A stretch of DNA of 64,000 nt from Roseomonas mucosa ATCC BAA-692 (GTDB lineage: Bacteria; Pseudomonadota; Alphaproteobacteria; Acetobacterales; Acetobacteraceae), in NCBI RefSeq assembly GCF_000622225.1, contig NZ_JHWD01000001.1, positions 428,603-492,602 on the forward strand, given 5' to 3'. The translations under genes were made by a program, and so were the position numbers. Positions within the stretch are counted from its first letter, which is position 1. Every line of letters begins with the position of its first letter. A model generated the notes under the pieces. That model ran no database searches. It was not told the origin of the DNA and worked only from the letters and a program-made list of their open reading frames with translations. Of this stretch, positions 1-8,967 are shown one piece after another.

Positions 1-1
1 C

Positions 2-1639
2 ACGGCGGCGGCGACCTCCCGCAAGCAGGTCAGCAAGCTCAAGAAGCGCCTCTCCGTCCTGCCGGAGGAGGCGCAGGAGGAGCTGGAGCCGCTGCTCGAC
101 GCCTACGCCATGATGCTGGGTGAATCTCGCCTCCTGCGCGGCGCCCGCAAGCGCATCGAGGCCGGCCTGCTCTCCGCGGAAACGGCGGTGGCCGACGAGG
201 CGGAAGCCATCGCCGCCGCCATCCTGGCCGCCAAGGACGACGACAAGCCCGGCCTGCGCCGCCGTGCCGGCGAGGTGCGCGAGATCGCCCGCCGCCTGAC
301 CCGCAACCTGACGCAGACCGGCTTTCGCTCCTTCAAGGACGTGCCCGCCGGCTCGATCCTGGTGGCGCAGGAGCTGACCCCAGCCGATGCGGCGCTGATC
401 GACCCTTCCCGCATCGCCGGCGTGGCCACCGAGGAAGGCGGCGCCGACGGCCATACCGCCATCATGCTGCGCGCCCTGGGCATCCCCTCCGTGCTGGGCT
501 GCGAGGGGCTGACCGAGGCAGCGCGCCGCGACGATCTCTGCGTGCTGGACGGCGGCGCCGGCACGGTGGTGGTCCGCCCCAACGAGAAGTCCCTGGCCTT
601 GGGGCGCGAGGCCCTGGCCGGCTATGCGCGCGAGCGCACCCGGCTGAACAAGCTGCGCCGCCTGCCCTCCGTCACCACGGATGGGGAGGAGGTGGACCTC
701 CAGGCCAACATGGAGATCCCGGCCGAGCTGCCGCTGATCGCCGGCGCGGGCGCGCACGGCATCGGCCTGCTGCGCACCGAGTTCCTCTTCATGAACCGCG
801 ACGTGCCGCCCGACGAGGAGGCGCATTTCGAGGTCTATCGCCAGATCGTCGAAAGCATCGCGGGCGACGGCGTGACCATCCGCGTCCTCGACTGGGGCGG
901 CGAGAAGGACATGGAGGCCCTCGCCCAGACCATCGACTTCGCCCAGGGCGGCGCCAACCCGGCGCTCGGCCTGCGCGGTATCCGCATGCTACTGCGGCGG
1001 CCGGAGATCCTGGAGGTGCAGTTCGCCGCCATCCTACGCGTCGCCGCCCTCGGCCCGGTGCGGGTCCTGCTGCCCATGGTCACCGTGCCGCAGGAGGTGC
1101 GCCAGGCCCGCGAGATCTACGAGCGCGTGGCCAAGCGCCTGCGCCGCCGCGGCAACATCGCCCTGCCGGACAAGCTGCCGCCGCTGGGCGCGATGATCGA
1201 GACGCCTGGCGCCGCCCTGGCCGCCGACGCCATCGCGCTGGAGGCCGATTTCTTCGCCATCGGCACCAACGACCTCGCCATGTACACGCTGGCGGTGGAC
1301 CGCGCGGAGGCGGAGGTTTCGCATCTCTACGACCCGCTGCACCCGGCGGTGCTCCGGCTGATCCAGTTCTCCACCGAGGCGGCGCTGCGGCTGCGGATGC
1401 CGGTCTCGGTCTGTGGCGAGATGGCGGGAAATCCCCGCCTGGTGCCGCTGCTGCTGGGCCTCGGCCTGCGGAGCCTGTCGATGAACGCCTCCGCCGTGCC
1501 CAGGGTGAAGCAGGCCGTGCGGGCGCTGAACATCGACGACTGCGCCCGCTTCGCCCGCCGGGTCATGGAGCAGTCGGACCCGGGCCGCATCCAGGAGCTG
1601 GTGCTGAACTTCGAGGAAGGCGCCGACTGGCGAAGCTGA
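2..1639 (+). CDS. ptsP: Phosphoenolpyruvate-protein phosphotransferase (PTS enzyme I), 5' end cut by window
   Basis: The frame is open from base 2, so the N-terminus lies outside the window; 545 codons are visible. Enzyme I takes phosphate from PEP onto a histidine and passes it to HPr in the cytoplasm. Visible parts in order: the helical HPr-binding part (around the first 60 residues), the swivelling phospho-histidine domain with the active segment GGADGHTAIMLRALGIPSV, and the PEP-binding barrel with GIGLLRTEFLFM, NPALGLRGIRMLL, GAMIETPGAAL, FFAIGTNDLAMYTLAVDR and the catalytic cysteine motif VSVCGEMAGNP. RVLDWGGEKD replaces the more usual RTLDIGGDK. In related alphaproteobacteria this gene ends an incomplete regulatory PTS cluster (hprK, EIIA, HPr) and lies before ahcY, as here. 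Whether a GAF domain precedes it (PtsP) or not (PtsI) cannot be seen. Confidence 0.93.
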   Translation, partial: TAAATSRKQVSKLKKRLSVLPEEAQEELEPLLDAYAMMLGESRLLRGARKRIEAGLLSAETAVADEAEAIAAAILAAKDDDKPGLRRRAGEVREIARRLTRNLTQTGFRSFKDVPAGSILVAQELTPADAALIDPSRIAGVATEEGGADGHTAIMLRALGIPSVLGCEGLTEAARRDDLCVLDGGAGTVVVRPNEKSLALGREALAGYARERTRLNKLRRLPSVTTDGEEVDLQANMEIPAELPLIAGAGAHGIGLLRTEFLFMNRDVPPDEEAHFEVYRQIVESIAGDGVTIRVLDWGGEKDMEALAQTIDFAQGGANPALGLRGIRMLLRRPEILEVQFAAILRVAALGPVRVLLPMVTVPQEVRQAREIYERVAKRLRRRGNIALPDKLPPLGAMIETPGAALAADAIALEADFFAIGTNDLAMYTLAVDRAEAEVSHLYDPLHPAVLRLIQFSTEAALRLRMPVSVCGEMAGNPRLVPLLLGLGLRSLSMNASAVPRVKQAVRALNIDDCARFARRVMEQSDPGRIQELVLNFEEGADWRS

Positions 1640-1899
1640 GGCTCGGCCGCTTCAACGGCCCCTTCGGCGCCGGCAAGGTCTGCGTCACCCGCACCTTCAA
1701 GCCGGCCAGGATCGCTTGCACCGCGCCGATCAGCGCCACCATCAGCCTCTGGCCCACGTCGCCCCCCCACACGGGACGGCTGCGGCCGGGCGCGGGTGGG
1801 GGAGCGCCCCGGCACCGCACCGGGGGCCTGTCTTCGGCTCTTCACGGACACCCCATGCCGGGAGGGGCGCTTCGTGCTTCCCAAATCCCTTCGCATAAC
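1640..1899. other. Intergenic region ptsP-ahcY, upstream part
   Basis: No gene was recognised. A minus-strand reading at 1563-1820 contains a short hydrophobic stretch (LMVALIGAVQAILAGLKV) but overlaps the end of ptsP and matches no family I know. The right end becomes AT-richer just before the palindrome at 1900, as expected for a promoter. Confidence 0.4.
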
Positions 1900-1915
1900 A
1901 TAAAGATATCTTGAT
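1900..1915. promoter_or_regulatory. Palindrome ATAAAGATATCTTGAT, possible SahR operator of ahcY
   Basis: Seen: an imperfect palindrome centred on GATATC, with matching AAGATATCTT core and flanking AT/AT arms, in an AT-rich patch 65 bases before the ahcY start. Known: ArsR-family SahR repressors sense S-adenosylhomocysteine and control ahcY and methionine-cycle genes in Proteobacteria through AT-rich palindromes with a similar core. Inferred: this is the operator. The regulator gene is not in the window, and the exact consensus is recalled, not checked. Confidence 0.5.
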
Positions 1916-1921
1916 ACCTGA

Positions 1922-1948
1922 CCAGGGCCGGTTCCGCCGGTGCCCTGG
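1922..1948 (+). promoter_or_regulatory. Hairpin in the ahcY leader
   Basis: CCAGGGC at 1922-1928 pairs with GCCCTGG at 1942-1948, and CGG at 1929-1931 can pair with CCG at 1937-1939 across a two-base bulge. It lies between the palindrome and the ahcY start. The conserved SAH riboswitch core was not recognised, so no ligand is claimed. Confidence 0.4.
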
Positions 1949-1979
1949 CCCGCCCACAAGCCGGAGTCCCGGACGACCC

Positions 1980-3392
1980 ATGCCCGATACCCACGTGCCC
2001 GCCACCGACTACAAGGTCCGCGACATCACCCTGGCCGACTGGGGCCGCAAGGAACTGGCGATGGCCGAGGACGAGATGCCCGGCCTGATGGCGCTACGCC
2101 ACGAGTTCGGCACCGAGAAGCCGCTGAAGGGCGCCCGCATCTCCGGCTGCCTGCACATGACGGTGCAGACCGCCGTGCTGATCGAGACGCTGACCGCGCT
2201 CGGCGCCGAGGTCCGCTGGTCCTCCTGCAACATCTTCTCCACCCAGGACCATGCCGCGGCCGCCATCGCCGCCACCGGCGTGCCCGTCTTCGCCGTGAAG
2301 GGCGAGACGCTGGAGGAATACTGGGACTACGTGTACCGCACGCTCGACTGGAACGGCGACGTGCCGAACATGCTGCTGGACGACGGCGGCGACATGACGC
2401 TGCTGGTCCATTACGGCCTGCGCGCCGAGAAGGGCGACACCGCCTTCCTCGACAAGGCCAGCAACGAAGAGGAGACCGTCTTCTTCGCGCTGATCCGGAA
2501 GCTGGTCGCCGAGAAGCCGGGCTGGTTCGCGAAGCTCGCTGCCTCGATCAAGGGCGTCTCCGAGGAGACGACGACGGGCGTGCATCGCCTCTACACCATG
2601 GCCAAGGAAGGCAAGCTGCTCTTCCCCGCCATCAATGTGAACGACAGCGTCACCAAGTCGAAGTTCGACAACCTCTACGGCTGCCGCGAGTCCCTGGTGG
2701 ACGGCATCCGCCGCGGCACGGACGTGATGATGTCCGGCAAGATCGCCTGCGTCGCCGGCTATGGCGACGTGGGCAAGGGCTCGGCCGCTTCGCTGCGCAA
2801 CGCCGGCTGCCGCGTCATGGTCACCGAGATCGACCCGATCTGCGCGCTGCAGGCGGCGATGGAGGGCTATGAGGTCGTGACCATGGAGGATGCCGCGCCG
2901 CGCGCCGACATCTTCGTCACCGCCACGGGCAATGTGGACGTCATCACCATCGACCACATGCGCGCGATGAAGCACCGCGCCATCGTCTGCAACATCGGCC
3001 ACTTCGACAGCGAGATCCAGGTCGCCGCGCTGAAGAACCTGAAGTGGAGCAACGTGAAGCCGCAAGTGGACGAGATCACCTTCCCGGATGGCAAGGCGAT
3101 CACGCTGCTCTCCGAAGGCCGCCTCGTGAACCTCGGCAACGCCACCGGCCACCCGAGCTTCGTGATGAGCGCCTCCTTCACCAACCAGACGCTGGCGCAG
3201 ATCGAGCTCTGGACCAATGGCGCGAAGTACGAGAAGCAGGTCTACACCCTGCCCAAGCACCTGGACGAGAAGGTCGCGGCCCTGCATCTGGAGAAGGTCG
3301 GCGCCAAGCTGACGGTGCTGAGCCAGCAGCAGGCCGACTACATCGGCGTGCCGCAGGCCGGCCCCTTCAAGGCCGAGCAGTACCGCTACTGA
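1980..3392 (+). CDS. ahcY: Adenosylhomocysteinase (S-adenosyl-L-homocysteine hydrolase)
   Basis: NAD-dependent cytosolic enzyme that splits S-adenosylhomocysteine into adenosine and homocysteine and so relieves product inhibition of methyltransferases. The 470-residue product has the family length. Visible: substrate-domain motif [32 protein letters not shown], the Rossmann NAD loop [19 protein letters not shown], the segment [17 protein letters not shown] and the closing KAEQYRY that contacts NAD. The ATG at 1980 ([16 protein letters not shown]) is preferred over an in-frame TTG at 1911, because the family starts here and the earlier start would fall inside the palindrome. It follows ptsP on the same strand after 340 bases and has its own putative operator and leader hairpin. 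Confidence 0.97.
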   Translation: MPDTHVPATDYKVRDITLADWGRKELAMAEDEMPGLMALRHEFGTEKPLKGARISGCLHMTVQTAVLIETLTALGAEVRWSSCNIFSTQDHAAAAIAATGVPVFAVKGETLEEYWDYVYRTLDWNGDVPNMLLDDGGDMTLLVHYGLRAEKGDTAFLDKASNEEETVFFALIRKLVAEKPGWFAKLAASIKGVSEETTTGVHRLYTMAKEGKLLFPAINVNDSVTKSKFDNLYGCRESLVDGIRRGTDVMMSGKIACVAGYGDVGKGSAASLRNAGCRVMVTEIDPICALQAAMEGYEVVTMEDAAPRADIFVTATGNVDVITIDHMRAMKHRAIVCNIGHFDSEIQVAALKNLKWSNVKPQVDEITFPDGKAITLLSEGRLVNLGNATGHPSFVMSASFTNQTLAQIELWTNGAKYEKQVYTLPKHLDEKVAALHLEKVGAKLTVLSQQQADYIGVPQAGPFKAEQYRY

Positions 3393-3516
3393 GGAACCTC
3401 ACCCGGGGGGAAGAGGGCCGTGGCGGGCCGCTTGCCGGGCATGGTGCCCGGCAGCGCGGGCCCCACCGCCACGGAGGCCATCCGCAAGATGGCCTTCCCC
3501 GGGACCATTCGCGAGA

Positions 3517-3540
3517 GGCCCGGCAGGACACTGCCGGGCC
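3517..3540. terminator. Strong stem-loop between convergent ahcY and lysR
   Basis: GGCCCGGCAG at 3517-3526 and CTGCCGGGCC at 3531-3540 form a perfect 10-base-pair stem with a GACA loop. No U-tract follows on either strand, so it may act as a bidirectional hairpin or with Rho. A weaker inverted repeat (GCCGGGC / GCCCGGC) lies near 3435-3452. Confidence 0.5.
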
Positions 3541-3563
3541 TCGCCGCATATGGCCTGGGCACA

Positions 3564-4487
3564 TCACCCTGGCATGGCGTCGGCAGGTATCCCCGCGGTC
3601 GGGTGCGCCGCCCCGGTCACGAGATCCAGCAGCCTCCGCGCCGCGCCGCTGTAGCGCCGCTCCCGATGGCTCAGGACGTGGTAGGCACGCTCCGGCAGCG
3701 GGAAGGGCAATTGCTGCAACAGCCCCGCCTCCAGGCTGGGCGCCGCCACCGAGGCGGAGATCACCGTCGCGCCCATGCCCGCCTCGACCGCCGCCCGGAC
3801 CGCCTCGTTGGACGGCAGTTCCAGCGCCACGCGCAGGCGTTCCCGCAGGCCGGCTCCGGTCAGCAGCGCCTCGAAGGCCGACCGGGTGCCGGAACCGGGC
3901 TCGCGCAACACCCACTCCCCCTCCGCCACCAGCCCGGCCAGATCCCCCGGCAAGGCGCCGGTCCAGGGATGTCCGGGCGCCACCACCAGCACGAGCTGGT
4001 CGGTGGCCACGTCGCGGCTGGCGAGTGCGGAATCCTCCACGCGCCCCTCGACGAAGCCCAGCTCCGCCAGCCCGTCATGCACCGCGGCGGCCACCTGCGC
4101 CGTATTGCCGATCCCCAGGCGGATCTCGATGCCCGGATAGGCGCGCCGGAAGGCCACCAGATACCGCGGCAGCCAGTAGCTGGCGATGGTCTGGCTCGCC
4201 TGCACGGTCAGCACGCCTCGCTCCAGCCCTCCCAGTTCCGCCAGGACACGTTCCGCCGTCTCCGCCCGGGCCAGCACGGCGCGGGCCTCGGCCAGGAAGA
4301 TCCGTCCCGCCCCCGTCAGGGTGATGCCGCGCCCGAGCCGGTCGAACAGCCGTACGCCATGGCGCGCCTCCAGCGTCGCCACCGCCGCGCTGGCAGCCGA
4401 CTGGGCGATGTGCAGCGCTTCCGCCGCCCGGGTGACGTGCTGGCGCTCGGCCACGGCCACGAAGACACGCAGCTGCTCCAGCGTCAT
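3564..4487 (-). CDS. LysR-family transcriptional regulator
   Basis: 307 residues, the usual LysR length. The N-terminal winged helix-turn-helix spans about residues 1-60 (MTLEQLRVFVAVAERQHVTR, AAEALHIAQSAASAAVATLE), followed by a linker helix and a periplasmic-binding-protein-like effector domain from about residue 90. The segment WVLREPGSGTRSAFEALL resembles the CysB/YeiE-like subgroup that binds small anions or amino-acid derivatives, but the ligand cannot be deduced. It is convergent with ahcY and lies 120 bases after the start side of no divergent gene, since the next gene (4608-6221) is on the same strand. No target can be named from context. Confidence 0.9.
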   Translation of the reverse strand: MTLEQLRVFVAVAERQHVTRAAEALHIAQSAASAAVATLEARHGVRLFDRLGRGITLTGAGRIFLAEARAVLARAETAERVLAELGGLERGVLTVQASQTIASYWLPRYLVAFRRAYPGIEIRLGIGNTAQVAAAVHDGLAELGFVEGRVEDSALASRDVATDQLVLVVAPGHPWTGALPGDLAGLVAEGEWVLREPGSGTRSAFEALLTGAGLRERLRVALELPSNEAVRAAVEAGMGATVISASVAAPSLEAGLLQQLPFPLPERAYHVLSHRERRYSGAARRLLDLVTGAAHPTAGIPADAMPG

Positions 4488-4607
4488 CGCGCCCTCTCGT
4501 TCCTTGGCCGGGCCGCATGATACGGCAGCGCAGCATGAATGCCACCGCCGCTACGCGGGCTTGCGGCGGCCTCCCGTGACGCGTGGAGGGTCCAGCCGCC
4601 CTCCGCC

Positions 4608-6221
4608 TCAACCCGCGGCGCCGGCCGGCGCCGCGGGCTGGCAGCTCCCCCCGCCACGCTTGAACACCTGCAGCCCGTCCACCACGGCGATCTGGCGGTA
4701 GAGCGCCCAGACCGCCGCGAAATCCGGGTCGGCCTGTGCGAGGACGCTGGGATAGTTGATGTCCTCCGCCCCGCGGCGGCTGTCCACCACCACCAGGTCC
4801 GGGCAGCCCCGGATGAAGTCCTGCGCCACCCAGAGATGGATCGGCCATTCCGCCGGTGGCCGTCCGTCCAGCCTTGCCCGCCACAGCTCACCCCGCAGCG
4901 CCCACATGGAATCGAAGCGGCTCGCCCAGGTGACGCCGGTGTCGTCCACGATCGGGAAGCCCAGCCCGATCCACTCGGAGAAGGCCACATAGGTCCGGGC
5001 CTTCTCCTGCCGGATCAGGCGCTCCAGCTTCACCTCGGTGGAAAGCTCCGGCTCCATCGCGAGCACCAGCCGGTCCTGCAGCCGTCCGGCCAGGCTCTGC
5101 GCCTGGATCGCCAGGGGCATCAGCGCCACCAGCATCAGCACGGGAAAGCGCCAGCCCGGGAGGCCGCCGCAGCGGCGCAGGGCCGCCGCCTCCGCGCACC
5201 AGTAGATGAGGGACAGCGTCACCACGATCGAGGCCGGAATCCGGTGGTAGAACCAGTTCTTGCCGTCCAGGAACATCACCGCCGTGGCCGTGACGGCAAA
5301 GCCCGACAGCACCGCCATCACCCGCCGTGCCGTGCTGCCGCGCGGCGTCGTGAAGGTCAGGGCAACGGCCAGAATGACGCCGACCATCAGGCGCCAGGAA
5401 TCCGCCAGCAAGGACAGGAAGCCGGCATCGGTGCCGCCATAAAGGGTCAGGGCGAGCGGCACCGCGCGATCGACGAAGCTGGGATAGAGGAACAGGATGG
5501 CCGCGGCATAGAGCCCCGCGACGCCGAAGGCGACAAAGGGCGACAGGCGAAGACGGAAGCCGCGCTGAAGCCAGCCCACCAGTTCCACCACCCCCAGGCA
5601 GAGCAGGTAGCGGGGCTTCAGCGCCGCGCCCAGACCCGCCAGCACGGCGTTGCCGGTGGCCATGCGCCAGCCAGTGGCCCGGCCTTCCAGGGAGCGGATC
5701 AGGATCGCCAGATGCGGCAGCACGGCGATGGTCAGCAGGTGCTCGCGCTGCCCGAACTCGATCCCCGGCATCAGGATCAGGACGCAGGCGATGGCCGCGA
5801 AGGTGGCGGGCAGGCAACGGAAGGCCGGCCCCAGCCCCAGCAGCAGCCGTGCCGTCGTCCAGGCGGAGCCCAGGGCGGCGCCCGCGAAAAGGAGCAGGGC
5901 CAGGGGCTTCGCGGAGACGCCCAGCATGTCGCCGGCCAGCACCGGGATGGCGCTGATCCAGACGATCAGCGGCGGATTGACCTCGATGACATCGACATAG
6001 AGGCGCTTCCCCTTCAGCCACTGCCGCGCCACCCAGAGCAGCCAGGCGATGTCGTCCTTCATGGGCGTGCGCAGCAGCACGAAGAGCATCAGCCCAAGGG
6101 CCGCCAGCACCAGCGCTGCACAGATCAGCCCGGTGCGCGTGCCACTGCGGAGGAAGGTGGGGCGGGGGGAAAGACCGCCGGGGTATTCCGGTCCGGGTTG
6201 TCCGGGCAGGCTGTAGTTCAA
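4608..6221 (-). CDS. Polytopic membrane protein, glycosyltransferase-39/ArnT-like
   Basis: 537 residues with about ten hydrophobic segments. After the first membrane helix comes a loop with acidic and aromatic residues (KDDIAWLLWVARQWLKGKRL, then YVDVIEVNPPLIVWISAIP); this DD plus 'NPPL' arrangement is typical of lipid-linked-sugar glycosyltransferases of the PMT/ArnT/DUF2029 kind, where the acidic loop is catalytic. The C-terminal 130 residues are a soluble, probably periplasmic domain. The start is a TTG at 6219-6221, with the purine-rich AAGGGG about 12 bases upstream; no ATG fits. Acceptor and sugar are unknown. A second protein of the same general design lies at 60971-62359. Confidence 0.7.
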   Translation of the reverse strand: MNYSLPGQPGPEYPGGLSPRPTFLRSGTRTGLICAALVLAALGLMLFVLLRTPMKDDIAWLLWVARQWLKGKRLYVDVIEVNPPLIVWISAIPVLAGDMLGVSAKPLALLLFAGAALGSAWTTARLLLGLGPAFRCLPATFAAIACVLILMPGIEFGQREHLLTIAVLPHLAILIRSLEGRATGWRMATGNAVLAGLGAALKPRYLLCLGVVELVGWLQRGFRLRLSPFVAFGVAGLYAAAILFLYPSFVDRAVPLALTLYGGTDAGFLSLLADSWRLMVGVILAVALTFTTPRGSTARRVMAVLSGFAVTATAVMFLDGKNWFYHRIPASIVVTLSLIYWCAEAAALRRCGGLPGWRFPVLMLVALMPLAIQAQSLAGRLQDRLVLAMEPELSTEVKLERLIRQEKARTYVAFSEWIGLGFPIVDDTGVTWASRFDSMWALRGELWRARLDGRPPAEWPIHLWVAQDFIRGCPDLVVVDSRRGAEDINYPSVLAQADPDFAAVWALYRQIAVVDGLQVFKRGGGSCQPAAPAGAAG

Positions 6222-6510
6222 GCGGCTTCGTCCCCTTCGGGTGACGGATGCCTGCCGGCCCCGCGGCTGTACCGTGAACCTTCTGCCTTCCCGCCACCCC
6301 GGTTGCTTTCCGGTGCCATTCGGCGTCTTGCCGTCATGGAAAGCGGCAGGTTCTTACAGTCGCGCCCCGAACACAATTATCCGTGAGGCATCTTCTCTCA
6401 GTGCAGGGTGGGGCGCGGTTCTGAGAGACTGTTTCCAACACTTAGGGGTTGCTTTCCTGGGATTCTTTCGCTCATGAAGAGCAAAGAACTCGCATGACTT
6501 GCGCCCTGTG
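6222..6510. other. Intergenic region with an AT-richer patch
   Basis: 289 bases between the glycosyltransferase-like gene and the MFS gene, both on the minus strand. Bases 6350-6490 are noticeably AT-richer than the surroundings and include a Phe/Leu-rich short reading frame of no recognised family. The region should hold the promoter of 4608-6221. No repeat or insertion-sequence end could be demonstrated. Confidence 0.35.
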
Positions 6511-7836
6511 CTAGCCGCTCCACGGCTGCCCAACCCCCTCCGGGTCATTCTCCACCAGTTTCGGCCCCGTCCGCATGGATTCGCGCAGGCCTGACGACGT
6601 CGTGGCCGGGGAAGCTGGCTTGCGAATCACGCCATCGGGATCGGCCGTCCCGGTTTCCGGCATCACGAAGAGCACCAGCAGGAACGACAGCAGGCCGACG
6701 ACGGCCAACAGGCCGAACGCAGCGCCGGAACCGAACCATGTCGCGGTCGCGCCTGCCACCGTCGTGCTGAGCGTTCCGCCAATGCCCACCGCAAGGCCGA
6801 AGATGCCCATGCACAGATTGAAGCGGTTCGTGCCCCGCGTCAGGTCCGCCGAAAGCAGCGGCAGCAGCACGCCCAGCGCCGCGGCGCTGACGCCGTCCAG
6901 GGCCTGGACCAGGATCAGGACCTTGGGGTCGGACACGACGGCGAGGAGCAGGCCGCGCAGGGGCAACGCGGCGAAGCCGATCATCAGGGCCACACGCCTG
7001 CCGCGCCGTTCGGCCAGCCGCCCGATCCAGGGAGAGATCGCCGCCACCACGAGCTGTGGCGCGACGATGCAGGCGGCGATGATGAGGTTGGCCTCGTCGC
7101 CGCTGTTGCGGGTCACTTCCGAACCGGCCAGCGGCAGCATGGCGGCATTCGCCAGGGTGAAGAGCAGGCAGCAGCCGGAGAAGATCAGGACGCCCCGGTT
7201 GCGGAGCAGCGTCATCAGGCCGCCCTGCCCCTTCGATGCCTGTTCCCGCTGGACCACCGTGACAAGGTCGGCCTGCCGGATCATGGCCAGGGCGATCAGG
7301 CTGGGAATGGCCAAGGCCGCCGTCAGCCAGAAGACCGCCGCGCTGGAGATGTAGGTGCCCGCCAAACCCAGCAGCCCGGCGGCCGCGCCGTTGCCGATGG
7401 CGGCGAAGCGGGCGTTGCGGCCCAGGCGCTCCCCCAGCGCCATGCGTCCGACCAGTGCCAGGCTGATGGCCGCGATGGCGGGCGCCAGGACGCAGCTGGC
7501 GATGCCGTGCAGAACCTCGGACAGCATCACCGGGAGCTGGCGCGGCTCCACCGCCACCAGCAGCAGGGCGCTGACGGGCATGCAAAGGATGGCGACCAGG
7601 GCCGCCAGCTTCTTGCGCGGCGTGGCATCCACCAGCGCCCCGGCGGGAAGCTGGCTGACCATGGCGGTGAAGGTGCCGACGCTGAGCGCCATGCCGATCT
7701 CGAACTCGGTCCAGGCCTGGGCGCTCAGATAGACGGCGATGAAGGGACCGAAGCCGGTCTGGATGTTCGCGACAAAGAAATTGAGCAGGTCGAGCCCGCG
7801 CGCGCTGCGCGCCGACCCGGTCAGACCGGATGCCAT
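6511..7836 (-). CDS. MFS transporter
   Basis: 441 residues with about twelve hydrophobic helices. The first half carries the loop 2-3 signature region (SQLPAGALVDATPRKKLAAL), and the second half repeats it (SPWIGRLAERRGRRVALMIG), as expected for a two-fold major facilitator fold. The conserved arginine-rich loops place it among drug/H+ or sugar carriers, but the substrate cannot be told. It ends with a hydrophilic tail rich in Ser/Thr/Pro. It is followed on the same strand, after a six-base gap, by transcription coming from the PRC-barrel gene, so it is probably the last gene of an operon 9521-6511 (DUF924, PRC-barrel, MFS). Confidence 0.85.
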   Translation of the reverse strand: MASGLTGSARSARGLDLLNFFVANIQTGFGPFIAVYLSAQAWTEFEIGMALSVGTFTAMVSQLPAGALVDATPRKKLAALVAILCMPVSALLLVAVEPRQLPVMLSEVLHGIASCVLAPAIAAISLALVGRMALGERLGRNARFAAIGNGAAAGLLGLAGTYISSAAVFWLTAALAIPSLIALAMIRQADLVTVVQREQASKGQGGLMTLLRNRGVLIFSGCCLLFTLANAAMLPLAGSEVTRNSGDEANLIIAACIVAPQLVVAAISPWIGRLAERRGRRVALMIGFAALPLRGLLLAVVSDPKVLILVQALDGVSAAALGVLLPLLSADLTRGTNRFNLCMGIFGLAVGIGGTLSTTVAGATATWFGSGAAFGLLAVVGLLSFLLVLFVMPETGTADPDGVIRKPASPATTSSGLRESMRTGPKLVENDPEGVGQPWSG

Positions 7837-7842
7837 GGGCGC

Positions 7843-8967
7843 TTAATCCGGCTTGCCGCCGGGGGTTGCGGGGGCCGGCGCGGAGGGTGGCGATTGTGGC
7901 GCCAGGGTCGTGCCGGGGGCGGCCAAGGCCGGCCGGGGCGTGGGCGTCACGGCCCCGGGGCTGGTGGTGCCGCCCTGGACGGCGTCTCCCCCGGAGCTGC
8001 CGCTCCCCGTGTCATGGCCCTTCGCGTCGCCTCTCCCGGCCTCGCCTTTCCGGGTGGCGCCATTCTGGGTGGCATCATTCTGGGTGCCACTTTCCTGGGC
8101 GCCACCTTCCTGGGCGCCCGTCCCATGGGGAAGGTTGCCCGGTGGGGCATTGTCCTGCGCGCCATCGCGCTGCGTGCCATCGCGCTGGGGGGCGTTGCCC
8201 GCGGGGGCGGCGCCCTGTGCGCCGCTGCCTTGGGGAAGGTTCCCCGGAGGAGCGTTGTCCTGCGCGCCCGTGGCCTGTGGGACGCTGCTCGCGGGAGCAT
8301 TGTCCGGGGCTGGGGCGGCTGATGGAGGAGTGTTCGCCGAGGCCGGATCAGGCGGGGCGGCGGGAGCCTGGGCGGGCGCGGGCTGAGTGGTCCCCGCCGG
8401 GGCGGGGGCCGCCTCGGGCGCGGGCTGGGCAGCGGATCCGGGAACGGCCTCGGCGGGGGCGGCGGGAGTTTCCGGCGGAGGGGCGGCGGCGAGGATGGGT
8501 TTGCCTTCCACGAAATCCGGGAAGCCCTTCAGCTGGTCGCGGGTCAGCAGGAAGGTGATGCCGTCCGGCGTGAAGGAAAGGGTTTCCCAGGTCACGGCGA
8601 TGCGGCGGCGGCCGACGCCGAGGAAACCGCCATAGTCGAGGATCGCGGCCCGGGGCTCGCCGGCCTCGTTGACCAGGACGTTGACGATCTGGGCGACCAC
8701 GGTGCCGGAGGCGCTCTTCACGTCGCGGCCGAAGACGCGGAGCGTGTCGGTGGCGGGCAGCATCTGCTGGGTGGCCAGCGGCGGGGGCGGCGGGTCGGCG
8801 GCTTGGGCGGGGGCAAGCGGGACGGAGGACAGCATGGCCGCCGAAAGCAGGCCGGCCGGGAGAAGGACCCGCGGGACCAGGGCTCCGGGGAGCCGGGGGG
8901 CGGGGCGGGCTTTCGGCATGCGGTGGGCTCCGGCATGGGGGCGGGACAGCGATCGCGGCGGGGTCAT
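7843..8967 (-). CDS. Secreted PRC-barrel protein with long Ala/Pro/Gly-rich tail
   Basis: 374 residues. A signal peptide (LLPAGLLSAAMLSSVPLAPA, cleavage near AQA-AD) is followed by one PRC-barrel domain at about residues 72-150 (VFGRDVKSASGTVVAQIVNV, ILDYGGFLGVGRRRIAVTW). The remaining 220 residues are low-complexity, with a repeated unit NAPPGNLP followed by QG or HG and GAQ. PRC-barrels bind RNA or membrane partners in other proteins; here the role is unknown and the protein is probably periplasmic or envelope-bound. The ATG at 8967 overlaps the stop of the preceding gene in ATGA, which favours that start over the ATG at 8919. The tail repeats are likely to vary in number between strains. 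Confidence 0.75.
   Translation of the reverse strand: MTPPRSLSRPHAGAHRMPKARPAPRLPGALVPRVLLPAGLLSAAMLSSVPLAPAQAADPPPPPLATQQMLPATDTLRVFGRDVKSASGTVVAQIVNVLVNEAGEPRAAILDYGGFLGVGRRRIAVTWETLSFTPDGITFLLTRDQLKGFPDFVEGKPILAAAPPPETPAAPAEAVPGSAAQPAPEAAPAPAGTTQPAPAQAPAAPPDPASANTPPSAAPAPDNAPASSVPQATGAQDNAPPGNLPQGSGAQGAAPAGNAPQRDGTQRDGAQDNAPPGNLPHGTGAQEGGAQESGTQNDATQNGATRKGEAGRGDAKGHDTGSGSSGGDAVQGGTTSPGAVTPTPRPALAAPGTTLAPQSPPSAPAPATPGGKPD

Noticed and set aside
1640-1899. Small minus-strand frame with a hydrophobic stretch behind ptsP
   Set aside because: It overlaps the end of ptsP, has no ribosome site and matches no family; not listed as a gene.
1922-1979. SAH riboswitch in front of ahcY
   Set aside because: The conserved core was not found; only a simple hairpin is seen.
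2094-3287. Long antisense frame over ahcY
   Set aside because: A typical shadow of a GC-rich gene; similar shadows occur across most genes of the window.
6350-6490. Possible insertion-sequence end in an AT-richer patch
   Set aside because: No inverted terminal repeat, no target duplication and no transposase remnant could be shown.
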